A stretch of DNA of 64,000 nucleotides from Rhizobium etli 8C-3 (lineage in GTDB: Bacteria; Pseudomonadota; Alphaproteobacteria; Rhizobiales; Rhizobiaceae). The stretch is from NCBI RefSeq assembly GCF_001908375.1, contig NZ_CP017242.1:248001-312000 (forward strand). The letters run 5' to 3'. Positions 9,301 through 17,601 of the stretch are shown here, one piece after another; positions within the stretch are counted from its first letter, which is position 1; each line of letters opens with the position of its first letter. A program made the position numbers and the translations under genes. The notes beneath the pieces were generated by a model. The model was not told the DNA's origin. It ran no database searches and saw only the letters and a program-made list of their open reading frames with translations.

Positions 9301-9600
9301 TCACAATCGAAATGCCCGCACGTTCAACTCGTCATCGTCCATAGATGCCGAATTATCTGCAACTTGAGTCTCGCGCAGGATAGCCTTGATCTTTTGGGCC
9401 ATTCGGAAGCAGTACCAAGGATTGCAAAATACCGTCTGCTCCGTCAATTGGGGGGCGTCGTCAAGTCTAAAGGTACCCCGTCCAGATTTAGCGCTCTCGA
9501 ACTCGGAGCGGCTGACACCGATTACGAGAAGGACATGATCTTCCCGATACCAGACGGAAACCTCCTTCGCGTCAGTATGATGCAATAGGTACTTGAAAGC
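9301..9600 (-). CDS. Hypothetical protein fragment
   Basis: A minus-strand open stretch reads FKYLLHHTDAKEVSVWYRED and VIGVSRSEFESAKSG and ends at 9301. It is the C-terminal part of a longer frame whose upstream portion overlaps the antitoxin remnant and is probably a shadow. The plus strand is also open from 9364 to 9588, so which strand codes is uncertain. No family recognised. Confidence 0.25.
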   Translation of the reverse strand, partial: AFKYLLHHTDAKEVSVWYREDHVLLVIGVSRSEFESAKSGRGTFRLDDAPQLTEQTVFCNPWYCFRMAQKIKAILRETQVADNSASMDDDELNVRAFRL

Positions 9601-9677
9601 GACAAGGGCCTGCTCGCCGACTCGCCGATGCGGTCGAGGCGCGCGCCAAGACCACGAGCCGCGGCATGGCCTTCTGA
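9590..9677 (+). pseudogene. C-terminal scrap of a VapB/Phd-type antitoxin
   Basis: Allowing one frameshift, the translation ends ...AVEARAKTTSRGMAF with its TGA overlapping the ATG of the PIN-domain toxin frame, the usual antitoxin-toxin coupling. The DNA-binding N-terminus is missing. Confidence 0.45.
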
Positions 9678-10079
9678 TGTATCTGGTTGACACCAATCGT
9701 TTCGGACGCGCGACGGCACGCCACAGGCGGTTTGCCTGGCTGCGTTCGGCCGACCCGCTCAGCATCCATCTGAGCGCGCTGACCCTCGGCGAAATCATGC
9801 GCGGCATTGCGCTGAAACAGAAGTTGGATCCGAAGGCCCGCTCAGCTCACCGAATGGCTGCGCAAGCTTAGCCACGACCATGGTGACCGCATCCTGCCGG
9901 TGACCGACCACATCGCCGTCGAATGGGGCCGCATCGCCACGATCCGGCCGCGTGGTGACATCGACGGGTTGATCGCCGCGATCGCGATCGTCCACGACCT
10001 GATCCTGGTCACAGGCAACTTCAAGGATTTCGAAGACACGGACGCATCGGTGATCAATCCGTGGGAGACACCGGCGTGA
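9677..10079 (+). pseudogene. VapC/FitB-like PIN-domain toxin, frameshifted
   Basis: It begins MYLVDTN (first PIN acidic residue) and continues WLRSADPLSIHLSALTLGEI. The frame breaks near 9840. The second part reads TEWLRKLSHDHGDRILPVTD, then GLIAAIAIVHDLILVTGNFKDFED, which includes the distal PIN acidic residues, and ends at a TGA (10077-10079). The domain is complete across two frames, so one indel disabled an otherwise recognisable toxin. Confidence 0.75.
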
Positions 10080-10205
10080 GCAGTGAAGTCGCGGGCGGCA
10101 ATTTCCGTCAATACTCGCAAGGCCTATGCCGCTGACTGGAAGCATTTTACCGCTCGGTGCCGCCGGCAGAACCTCACCCCCGGATCCGCAGGTGGTCGGT
10201 CTACG
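10080..10205 (+). pseudogene. Tyrosine recombinase/integrase N-terminal fragment
   Basis: The translation contains SVNTRKAYAADWKHF.ARCRRQNLTP, the SAM-like core-binding start of phage-type integrases. No catalytic domain follows; an IS fragment replaces it. Confidence 0.65.
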
Positions 10206-10350
10206 AAAGCATTTCTTATCTTTCTGCGCCCAGCCTATTATACCGCGTCAAACAGCTCCTCAGCAAATATCGAGCGGTACGACCGGTTGAGTGCGGTGGG
10301 TGATCCGCTTGAGAAGCTCTACGAGGCGGAGAGGACGGCAAAACGAAGGA
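10206..10350 (+). mobile_element. IS5-like transposase fragment
   Basis: A short plus-strand frame reads RLSAVGDPLEKLYEAE, like the N-terminal region of IS5-type transposases. It is cut off at both ends and lies directly before an IS110-like piece. Confidence 0.4.
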
Positions 10351-10354
10351 TACG

Positions 10355-10500
10355 ATGATCGGTGTGGACTTGGCAAAGAACGTCATCCAGATCCACGGTG
10401 CTTCGACGGCAGGGCATTTGAAGTTTCGAAGAAGCTGTCTCGGCTCCAACTCATGCATGTTTGCTTGTTGTCCATCAGCATCTTCAGCTTTATCGCCTGG
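10355..10500 (+). mobile_element. IS110-family transposase N-terminal fragment
   Basis: MIGVDLAKNVIQIHGAS matches the start of IS110-family transposases (the first acidic residue lies in GVDLAKN). A frameshift follows within 30 codons and the rest of the element is missing. It abuts the end of virC2. Confidence 0.6.
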
Positions 10501-10527
10501 ACCGATCGTCTTTGACCGCACGGGACT

Positions 10528-11154
10528 CTACCGCCGCTCCCGTGCGAAAAAGCTTGCCAGTGCGGCTGTTGCCAGCTTGAAGCCGAAGGCCCGTCGACTC
10601 TCCAGGCCCACGGGATCGAAATGCGCCCGCGCAATCGTCAGCAACGATGTCGGCATCATGCGCGACGTCAGCACGAGGGCGTCTGCAGCTTCGCTGCTCT
10701 GATAGTTCGTCGGTTGCTTCTGGAATGTGCCATCGCTCAGCATTTCCTCGTAGTCCTCGAGTGCCTTGCGCAGTATCATCTGAAGCGCCTTCTGCGACGA
10801 ATACTGCCTGATCAGGATGTCGAAGACGGACGATGTTTTCGGCGCTGGAACGAGCGCCGAGACGAAGACCTGCACTTTCTTTACCTCCTTGCGTCTCGTT
10901 GCGGGGGCGGGCGCAGGCGTGGTCTTCTCTGCTTGTCTCAGCCTCTGCGGCGCAACCGGCTCGCGGGCCTGGGCTGCTTCGTCGCCGGCGGCTGCCTTCA
11001 ACTTCGTCGAAGGCGGCGGAACTACGAACGACGTGACGGAATTGTCCGCAGCGCCGTCTCCACCGGACTTTGTCATTTTTTCAGTGGCAGTCGCTCGGAT
11101 GGCGGCAAGGCGTCTTGCCTCCGCCACGGTCAACTCCGGCTTGCGGATCGCCAT
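10528..11154 (-). CDS. virC2: VirC2, T-DNA processing accessory protein
   Basis: 208 residues (VirC2 is about 202) directly downstream of virC1, one base apart. The N-terminal third is disordered and rich in Ala/Lys. The C-terminal half (about 80-205) carries a ribbon-helix-helix-like region, QVFVSALVPAPKTSSVFDIL. VirC2 binds the overdrive element next to right borders and, with VirC1, helps the VirD1/D2 relaxosome form. Here the targets would be the TG-rich stretches beside the right borders at 47401, 56371 and 62883. Transcribed with virC1 from the shared virC/virD region. Confidence 0.85.
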   Translation of the reverse strand: MAIRKPELTVAEARRLAAIRATATEKMTKSGGDGAADNSVTSFVVPPPSTKLKAAAGDEAAQAREPVAPQRLRQAEKTTPAPAPATRRKEVKKVQVFVSALVPAPKTSSVFDILIRQYSSQKALQMILRKALEDYEEMLSDGTFQKQPTNYQSSEAADALVLTSRMMPTSLLTIARAHFDPVGLESRRAFGFKLATAALASFFARERR

Positions 11155-11155
11155 G

Positions 11156-11854
11156 CTACTGTCCCAGTGCCTCGTGCATGAAGCGGGAAAGAAGCCTCAG
11201 GTCTTCCATGGCAGCATCGAGATTTCGCAGCATTAGCCGCATGCCGGGATCGACGCGGGCGTTGCGCAGGCTGAGATGCAGCATGCCCCGGTCTTTCATC
11301 GCGGCAAAGGCGTCGCGCTCAAACATCGGTTGTTTGGTCAAAGGCAGCGCGGTCAGCATGTCGGACACCTTGCGCTGCGACGTCGTCAGCCGGCCGATCG
11401 GCACGCGTTGCTGCAGGATCGCCGTTGGAATGACCAGGTTTTCACTCAGCAGCAACTCGATGATGTAGCGGTAGGTGGCCAGCGCCTCGTCGACATCGAG
11501 CGGCGTCAGCATTGTCGGCACAAGCAGAAAGTTCGAGCTGGCGATAATCGTGTTGTTGAGCTCGCTGGATCCACCGTGCGTGTCGGCGAGGGCATAGTCG
11601 AATTTTCGCGCCTCGGCTTCGTCATAGGCCTTTTCCAGCAGCGGAAGGTCGTCGGCGGTAAAGACCTCGCATCGGCTGTCCCAGGTATTGCGCGTGACCG
11701 CGTTTTCCTTCCATCGCGTCAGCGGGCGGTTCTCGTCGGCCTCGAAAAGAGCAATGGTCTTGCCTTCCATCGCCAGGGCCGAGCACAGCCCCATCAATGC
11801 GGTGGTCTTACCGGCGCCTCCCTTGAAGGAGCAGCACGTGATCAGCTTCATCAA
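11156..11854 (-). CDS. virC1: VirC1, ParA-like ATPase for relaxosome assembly
   Basis: 232 residues, the same size as classical VirC1. A deviant Walker A motif KGGAGKTT is at about 11-18, [15 protein letters not shown] sequence follows (here [11 protein letters not shown]), and the family signature [19 protein letters not shown] is present. VirC1 recruits relaxosome parts to the cell pole and boosts T-strand copy number. The start could be either of two adjacent ATG codons. It is the first gene of the virC operon, divergent from virD1 with about 260 bp between them that holds a vir box. Confidence 0.97.
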   Translation of the reverse strand: MMKLITCCSFKGGAGKTTALMGLCSALAMEGKTIALFEADENRPLTRWKENAVTRNTWDSRCEVFTADDLPLLEKAYDEAEARKFDYALADTHGGSSELNNTIIASSNFLLVPTMLTPLDVDEALATYRYIIELLLSENLVIPTAILQQRVPIGRLTTSQRKVSDMLTALPLTKQPMFERDAFAAMKDRGMLHLSLRNARVDPGMRLMLRNLDAAMEDLRLLSRFMHEALGQ

Positions 11855-11977
11855 AAACCTTCCCGCTGCATTTTTGCAGATCGCTAGAATAGAAAAGTAA
11901 ACGTGTAATATTGTTTATTCGTACAGAGCGTATAAGGCCAATTCAATAGCGATAACATGCCTATAGAGATGGAATTG

Positions 11978-11989
11978 GTTTCAGTTGTA
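11978..11989 (-). promoter_or_regulatory. vir box between virC1 and virD1
   Basis: In minus-strand sense the 12-mer TACAACTGAAAC matches the VirG-binding consensus TNCAATTGAAAY at all but one position. It lies about 125 bp upstream of both virC1 (minus) and virD1 (plus), so it could serve both promoters, as in Ti plasmids. Confidence 0.75.
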
Positions 11990-12114
11990 ATTCGAAAGAT
12001 TGGCGATCTTGAATTAGATGTTGACCCAACGCAGATGTTTCCTGCACCTTCATTGCCATTGAGGTGAAAACTTTATTGATCGACTGATTTCACGAAATTT
12101 TATTGGATGCTCTG

Positions 12115-12615
12115 ATGTCATACAAAGAACCGATGCTGCTGCCCGACGAGGTGGCGACCACCCTTGTCCGCGGACGCAAGCAACCGTCGGATCTGCACGG
12201 ATACAAGATAGTCAGCGTTCGACTGCGGGAAGCGGAATTCGATGCTTTCTCCGAGCAGGCAAGTACGCTCGGCCTGACCAACAACATGGCGCTGCGTATC
12301 GCAGCCCGCAGGATCGGGGGCTTTCTCGAGGTCAATGACGGTACGCAGGATTGCCTTGAGGAAATGATCCGCACGATCGGTGACATCTCCCGAAAGATCG
12401 CCGACCTGAACGATTCCTACACAAAGAGCGGCAAGGTCGATATGAAGGAATTCGAGGCGTTGCACGCATCCTTCGGCTACAAGTTTGCGCGATTGGATGC
12501 GACGCTGATGTCGATGCTGAATGTCGCGCGTCGCCGCCTCGATGGCAGGCTTCAACTCACGGACGCAGCGAAAAGCATGATGCCCGAAGCGGACAGGTCC
12601 TTCGGGAAGGTGTGA
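12115..12615 (+). CDS. virD1: VirD1, relaxase accessory protein
   Basis: 166 residues from the ATG at 12115 (an upstream in-frame TTG at 12103 is less likely). VirD1 is about 147 residues; this one is slightly longer. It shows a ribbon-helix-helix-like region (YKIVSVRLREAEFDAFSEQA) typical of VirD1/MobC proteins. VirD1 opens double-stranded border DNA so that VirD2 can nick it. It is followed four bases later by virD2. The assignment rests on position plus this motif. Confidence 0.85.
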   Translation: MSYKEPMLLPDEVATTLVRGRKQPSDLHGYKIVSVRLREAEFDAFSEQASTLGLTNNMALRIAARRIGGFLEVNDGTQDCLEEMIRTIGDISRKIADLNDSYTKSGKVDMKEFEALHASFGYKFARLDATLMSMLNVARRRLDGRLQLTDAAKSMMPEADRSFGKV

Positions 12616-12619
12616 TATC

Positions 12620-14779
12620 ATGGCACACCAGGCGATCATTCATGTGGTGCGTGGCGGTGGCGCGCGCACAGTCTCGCGGATTTGTTCGCAGTGGAAATAT
12701 CTGACCCGCCGTGGACACGTAAGACTTCAGTTTTCCGCGCGCCACGGCAACGCGATCATGCCCTACAGCGAGCTGGAAGAGTGGGCGCGGCTATGGGCCG
12801 GCCAGCATGGCAACTATATAGACGGCCAGCTTGTTTCCGATGGCGACGAGGACATGACGTCACACATCGTGGTGTCCTTCCCCCGGTTCCGTGATTTCGC
12901 GCCGCCCGGCTATGACGTCGAAAACGATCCGGAGAACAGAAGGCAGGCCTATCAGGACGCTGCCTGTCGCGCCGGTCGCGAATGGGCGCGTTCGATGTTC
13001 GGCACCACTCTGGCAGGAACGCTCGAGCACCTCGAGTTTGACTACGTCACCGCTTTCCACACGGACCGTGAGCATCCGCATCTGCATGTCATCGTCAATC
13101 GCCGCGCCTTTGACGAGGACCGTTCGCGGGGAGGGCACCCTTTGTTGTGGGTGGCCCCGGGCAACGAGCTGATGAACTACGACCTCATGCGTAGAGAACT
13201 CGTCACGGTGGCCCGTCATCATGGAATCGATCTTGAAGCCACGTCCCGCGCCAACCGTGGTCTACCGGGACGCTCGACGTCGATCGCGCAGACCTACATA
13301 CGTGCGCGGGAAAGGGATATCAGGAATTACTTCCCGCCAGCCGATCCGACGGCGCAGGTGCCAGAATGGGCGGGAACGGAGGAGGCAGGTCCGTTGACGG
13401 AGGCGGAAACGCACGCCCGGGCGCGAGAAGACATCCTTCTGCGCGAGCATTGGCCCGAGAACGAAATCACCAATTACCTCAATCCCGACGATTCCGATGA
13501 CAGCGGATCGGATAGCAGCGACGACAGCTCGGATAGCGACAGCTCGTCTGGTAAGGGCGGTAACGGGTCCAATTCCAAGGCGGCAAGGGGAGCCCGCCGA
13601 CGCGAACCAATCAATGCCGGCAAGCAGGCAGAAACGACAGGTGGGGCGACGGGCGGCGGCATGGCACCGCAGGGGCAGCAAGCGTCCAACGCGCCGGCCC
13701 AGTCTCAATTCGACGCGGCGACATTGAAAGACGCGACATCTCCGCAGGAGTTGCAGAGAGCCTATCATCTCGCGCAACAGCAGGCCGGTATCCCCGATGA
13801 GGGCGGTCCCGGTCCTGCGACGATTGAGGCCAGGGAGCGCATGTTGCAGCAGATGCGGGCCGCCCAGCAGGCGCCCACCTCCGGAGGCGGATCGGGCAGT
13901 GGCGGCGGCTCCGAGCGCCAGCCGCCGGGCGACACAATTCGCCCGATCGGTTCCGTACCGGTCTTGCCAGCGCCGGGCGGGCCGCCGGATCAGGCGCAAA
14001 CCGGACCTGTACCTGTGGCCGCCACCAGTGGAGCGCCGCCGCACGGCGATGCCATGCGGGTCGATAATCCAGGCCATGGACAATCCGAACAATCGCGGCT
14101 CAACGAGTCGATCCTCAGTGAAGTGGCCGAACAGCAGGCGCGTCAGCGTGACGATGCTCGGAGACAGCGGGAGGCCGATGTTCTCAACAACGACGGCAAT
14201 GGGCGAAAGCGTCGCCGCGGACGGGGCGGACGTAGGGAGGTGGATGACGGGCGCAGGAACGAAGCCGAAACCGCCCGTGCCGCCGCTCGTGGCGCGCGCC
14301 GGCGTCAGGCTGAAACGGACCCCGCAACGCTCGCGGCACACAGCGCCATCGAGACCCGCGCCCAGCGCTCGCGCCGCGAGAATGCCGAGCGGGAGGAGGC
14401 GCGCAGGGTGGCCCGGGCGCGCCGACGGGGAGACGACATCGATCGTGTCGTCAAGACACGTGCCCAGGCTGCCCAGGAGGCGGCGAACGTTCGGCCCCCC
14501 AACGCGACAGGCGCCTTTCCACCTCAACAGCAGCTGCTGTTCACCTTTACTGTGAACCCGCCGCAGGGGGGCGAGCCGATCGAGGATGTAGAGCGACAGG
14601 GGCCAGTAACCCGCGCCCAGCACCGCCGGCGGCAGGAAGAGATCGCTGCTTCAAATCAGGCGCCGGCGCCGGCCAATGCGTCGGGCAACCAGGGCGGCGG
14701 GGGAGATGCGCGCACCGCGGGCGATGATGCGACGAAACGCAAGAACCCTCGAAAACGCGATCACGACAGCACGCGTTGA
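12620..14779 (+). CDS. virD2: VirD2 border endonuclease/relaxase with greatly enlarged tail
   Basis: 719 residues against 424-447 for known VirD2. The relaxase domain (1-230) is intact: QWKYLTRRG holds the probable catalytic Tyr (about Tyr29), HIVVSFP is motif II, and FHTDREHPHLHVIVNRR is the metal-binding His cluster. From about 235 on the protein is low complexity: an Asp/Ser-rich run (about 290-312), Gln/Gly/Pro-rich stretches and several basic clusters (RKRRRGRGGRR). The last 15 residues, KRKNPRKRDHDSTR, look like both the nuclear-localisation signal and the Arg-rich export signal of VirD2. VirD2 nicks borders, stays bound to the 5' end of the T-strand and pilots it into the host nucleus. 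The 270 extra disordered residues are the oddity. Co-transcribed with virD1 and virD4. Confidence 0.95.
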   Translation: MAHQAIIHVVRGGGARTVSRICSQWKYLTRRGHVRLQFSARHGNAIMPYSELEEWARLWAGQHGNYIDGQLVSDGDEDMTSHIVVSFPRFRDFAPPGYDVENDPENRRQAYQDAACRAGREWARSMFGTTLAGTLEHLEFDYVTAFHTDREHPHLHVIVNRRAFDEDRSRGGHPLLWVAPGNELMNYDLMRRELVTVARHHGIDLEATSRANRGLPGRSTSIAQTYIRARERDIRNYFPPADPTAQVPEWAGTEEAGPLTEAETHARAREDILLREHWPENEITNYLNPDDSDDSGSDSSDDSSDSDSSSGKGGNGSNSKAARGARRREPINAGKQAETTGGATGGGMAPQGQQASNAPAQSQFDAATLKDATSPQELQRAYHLAQQQAGIPDEGGPGPATIEARERMLQQMRAAQQAPTSGGGSGSGGGSERQPPGDTIRPIGSVPVLPAPGGPPDQAQTGPVPVAATSGAPPHGDAMRVDNPGHGQSEQSRLNESILSEVAEQQARQRDDARRQREADVLNNDGNGRKRRRGRGGRREVDDGRRNEAETARAAARGARRRQAETDPATLAAHSAIETRAQRSRRENAEREEARRVARARRRGDDIDRVVKTRAQAAQEAANVRPPNATGAFPPQQQLLFTFTVNPPQGGEPIEDVERQGPVTRAQHRRRQEEIAASNQAPAPANASGNQGGGGDARTAGDDATKRKNPRKRDHDSTR

Positions 14780-14818
14780 TCCGCAACCAAGGGATATGAT
14801 AACAGAGGGATCTGAGAG

Positions 14819-16825
14819 ATGGATACGAAGGGAAAATTGCAGACGCTTCTTTTCGGGCTGGTCTTCGGCGTCGTTGTCGGCTTGTTCCTGGCAACACTCT
14901 ACGCCGGCTTCCAGAATGGCGTCAACGCTTCCGTCATCGAGAACTTCGACCTGCTTGCTTACTGGTGGGAGACGCCTCTCTACAAGGGCTATCCTACACA
15001 GGTTTTCATCCGCGGCCTATGGATCATCGGCTTCACGGCTATCCTTGTTCCGATGGTGCTTGCGGTCTTTCTCTTTCGGAATGGTCAGCATCACGGGACG
15101 GCGCGTTGGGCGCGGTTCGGGGAGCTCGTTCCGGGCGGCTACATCAAGAAATATGGCCGCATCAACGGTCCGATATTCGGCAAAACATCCGGACCGCGTG
15201 GTTTCGGACGCTATCTGACCAACGGCGACCAGCCCCATAGTCTGGTGGTCGCACCGACGCGCGCCGGCAAGGGCGTCGGCGTCGTCATTCCAACCTTGCT
15301 GACTTTCGACGGTTCGATCCTGGCGCTTGATGTGAAGGGCGAACTCTTCGAGATGACCTCGCGCTCTCGCCTTGCCCGCGGCGACCGCGTTTACAAGTTT
15401 TCTCCGTTCGATCCGCAAGGGCGCACGCACAGCTACAACCCGGTTCTCGACCTCGTCAATATGCCCGAGGATCGCCGCTTCAGCGAAACCCGCCGCCTTG
15501 CCCACAATTTGATCGAGGCCAAGGGCAAGGGCTCGGAAGGCTTCATCGATGGCGCGCGTGATCTGTTCGTGGCGGGTATCCTTGCCTGCATCGAGCGCGG
15601 CACACCGACTATCGGCGCCGTCTACGACCTGTTCGCGCAGCCCGGCGAGAAGTACAAACTGTTTGCCCAGCTCGCCGAGGAGACGAAGACCGTCGAGGCG
15701 CAGCGCATCTTCGACAACATGGCCGGCAACGATACCAAGATCCTTACGTCCTACACCTCGGTCCTCGGCGACGGCGGCCTCAACCTTTGGGCCGACCCGC
15801 TCATCAAGGCGGCGACGACCACCTCGGATTTCTCGATCTACGATTTGCGCCGCGATCCGACGTCGATCTTTCTGTGTGTGAGCCCGAACGATCTCGAGGT
15901 CATCGCGCCGCTGGTGCGACTATTCTTCCAGCAGATCGTCTCAATCCTGCAGCGCACCATGCCAGGCAAGGACGAAACGTTCGAGGTCCTGTTCCTGCTC
16001 GACGAGTTCAAGCATCTCGGCAAACTGGAACTGATCGAAACTGCGATTACCACGATCGCCGGTTACAAGGGGCGCTTCATGTTCATCATCCAAAGCCTGT
16101 CGGCCCTGACAGGCGCCTACGAGGAATCCGGCAAGCAGAATTTTCTCAGTAACACCGGCTTGCAGGTCTTCATGGCGACGGCCGACGACGAGACGCCGAC
16201 CTATATTTCAAAATCGATCGGTGAATATACCTACAAGGAGAGGTCGACTTCCTTCAGCACGAGCAACATGTTTGACACCAATGTTTCGATTTCGAACCAG
16301 GGCGCGCAGCTGCTGCGACCAGAGCAGGTCCGCATCATCGATGACGCTACGGAGATCGTCCTCATCAAGGGTCAGCCGCCGGTGAAGCTGCACAAGGTCA
16401 AGTATTATTCCGACCGTATTCTAAAAAAGCTGTTCGAGGCGCAGAAGGGACCGCTGCCGGAGCCAGCTCCCATCGATCACAGCCAGTTCGCGCCGCAGCC
16501 CGCTTCGCAGCCGGCTCCCGCCTTGGAGCCTCTGCCATTGCCGAAAATGCCAGTGCAGTCCGGCATGCCGGCCGCGGTCGATCTGCCGATGTATCAAAGC
16601 CAGCCGCAGGACGACCCGCCGGCCGGAGGGGAGGGCGACGGTGGCGCAGGATGGAACTATGGCGAGGAACAAGTCAGCCCTGCCCCCGCCGAGCCCCATT
16701 ACATCGAGCCGGAGCCCCCAGGCCCGAGCGAGGAAGAGCTTCGCGCTCTCGCCGCGCAGCAAGCTTTGCTCGACCGTATCATCTCCCTGCAGGCCCGTGA
16801 AGTTGCGATCTCTCACGAGGTCTGA
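14819..16825 (+). CDS. virD4: VirD4 coupling protein
   Basis: 668 residues, the classical VirD4 length. Two N-terminal membrane helices (about 10-30 and 60-85) are followed by the TraG/VirD4 ATPase with Walker A APTRAGKGVGVVIP (about 142-155) and Walker B LFLLDEF. The C-terminal 110 residues are Pro/Gln/Glu-rich and end in a helical stretch. VirD4 receives the VirD2-T-strand and protein effectors and hands them to the VirB channel. It lies 40 bases after virD2, forming virD1-virD2-virD4. Confidence 0.97.
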   Translation: MDTKGKLQTLLFGLVFGVVVGLFLATLYAGFQNGVNASVIENFDLLAYWWETPLYKGYPTQVFIRGLWIIGFTAILVPMVLAVFLFRNGQHHGTARWARFGELVPGGYIKKYGRINGPIFGKTSGPRGFGRYLTNGDQPHSLVVAPTRAGKGVGVVIPTLLTFDGSILALDVKGELFEMTSRSRLARGDRVYKFSPFDPQGRTHSYNPVLDLVNMPEDRRFSETRRLAHNLIEAKGKGSEGFIDGARDLFVAGILACIERGTPTIGAVYDLFAQPGEKYKLFAQLAEETKTVEAQRIFDNMAGNDTKILTSYTSVLGDGGLNLWADPLIKAATTTSDFSIYDLRRDPTSIFLCVSPNDLEVIAPLVRLFFQQIVSILQRTMPGKDETFEVLFLLDEFKHLGKLELIETAITTIAGYKGRFMFIIQSLSALTGAYEESGKQNFLSNTGLQVFMATADDETPTYISKSIGEYTYKERSTSFSTSNMFDTNVSISNQGAQLLRPEQVRIIDDATEIVLIKGQPPVKLHKVKYYSDRILKKLFEAQKGPLPEPAPIDHSQFAPQPASQPAPALEPLPLPKMPVQSGMPAAVDLPMYQSQPQDDPPAGGEGDGGAGWNYGEEQVSPAPAEPHYIEPEPPGPSEEELRALAAQQALLDRIISLQAREVAISHEV

Positions 16826-16843
16826 GACGCATTTAGGGCAACC

Positions 16844-16867
16844 GTATTACACCTGAAATTGTAATAC
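16844..16867. promoter_or_regulatory. Perfect dyad downstream of virD4, possible operator
   Basis: GTATTACA and TGTAATAC form 8-bp inverted arms around CCTGAAAT. It lies 20 bp after the virD4 stop and about 150 bp before the next start. It lacks a T-run, so an operator for the downstream small genes is more likely than a terminator. Confidence 0.4.
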
Positions 16868-17016
16868 ACTTTACGCGCCTCGGTATCGTTAAGTAGTATT
16901 CTGTGCAAGCGGAGTGAAGAATCCGGACGCTAAACGCCGGTTGGCGACGCATATAACTATTGGGTGAAACAGACGACCGCAGCTTCTGGAGCTGCGTATG
17001 GGAAGGAGTTCAGAGA

Positions 17017-17202
17017 ATGGCAGACCCTTCAACGGAGGCAAATGATGGAGGCGTCGCGCCTGCCAGAGAATCCAACGCTCCCGTCTCGTCGGCGTCATCC
17101 GAAGAACGCAGTCGCCCGAGCCGCGGTGAGCTCCAAGAACAGATGAACGCGACAGCAATGGCACGCGGGCTGAATCTCCGTCCACCGAGTCGTTGCCGTT
17201 GA
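17017..17202 (+). CDS. Small hypothetical protein with basic C-terminus
   Basis: 61 residues from the ATG at 17017, which has GGAAGGAG ten bases upstream; an upstream start at 16960 is less likely. The protein is polar and Ser/Glu-rich and ends RGLNLRPPSRCR, resembling the Arg-rich tail of VirD4 substrates. It lies between virD4 and other possible effectors. No family recognised; it might be a small exported protein or the first gene of a short operon. Confidence 0.45.
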   Translation: MADPSTEANDGGVAPARESNAPVSSASSEERSRPSRGELQEQMNATAMARGLNLRPPSRCR

Positions 17203-17285
17203 GGCGAGGTCGAGATCTCGCATCCCCGATCCCGGGCTGCGGAAGAGCCCGTCAGTATCCAGAAAATCGACGAAAGGAAAACGTC

Positions 17286-17474
17286 ATGACCGATGGGAAA
17301 TCGACGCGGACCGCGACGTCGCAGGCGGCTGAAACGCGGTCACCCGAACTTCCGCGAGGTAGCTGCTTCCTGTCTGACCGGATGAGCGTGACGGAAGAAG
17401 AATGGCAATCGTTGCTCGAACAGGCAAAGGAGCTGGCGCAGCGTGCCGAGCTTGACGACGAAAGCGGCCGATAA
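17286..17474 (+). CDS. Small acidic hypothetical protein
   Basis: 62 residues from the ATG at 17286, with GAAAGG upstream. The N-terminal half is polar; the C-terminal half, MSVTEEEWQSLLEQAKELAQ, is an acidic amphipathic helix of the sort seen in small secretion chaperones. It immediately precedes the Pro/Ser-rich candidate effector, so a chaperone role like VirE1 for VirE2 is possible but unproven. Confidence 0.45.
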   Translation: MTDGKSTRTATSQAAETRSPELPRGSCFLSDRMSVTEEEWQSLLEQAKELAQRAELDDESGR

Positions 17475-17601
17475 CGGTGAAACTTTGAAAAAGCGGCTTG
17501 ATGGCTCAGATATCCGCAATTGGATCGCTGCAGAGGTCGGCAAGCTGCTTGAACAGCGGCGAGAGGAGCTTTTGTGGTGGCCGAAGAGCAAAATGGCTTG
17601 A
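17443..17601 (+). CDS. Small overlapping ORF, possible translational coupler
   Basis: A GTG at 17443 with GGAG upstream opens a 52-residue frame that overlaps the end of the previous small gene and the start of the next. It contains the helix DIRNWIAAEVGKLLEQRREE. The nested overlap resembles a coupled operon, but the frame is short and starts with GTG. Confidence 0.35.
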   Translation: MPSLTTKAADNGETLKKRLDGSDIRNWIAAEVGKLLEQRREELLWWPKSKMA

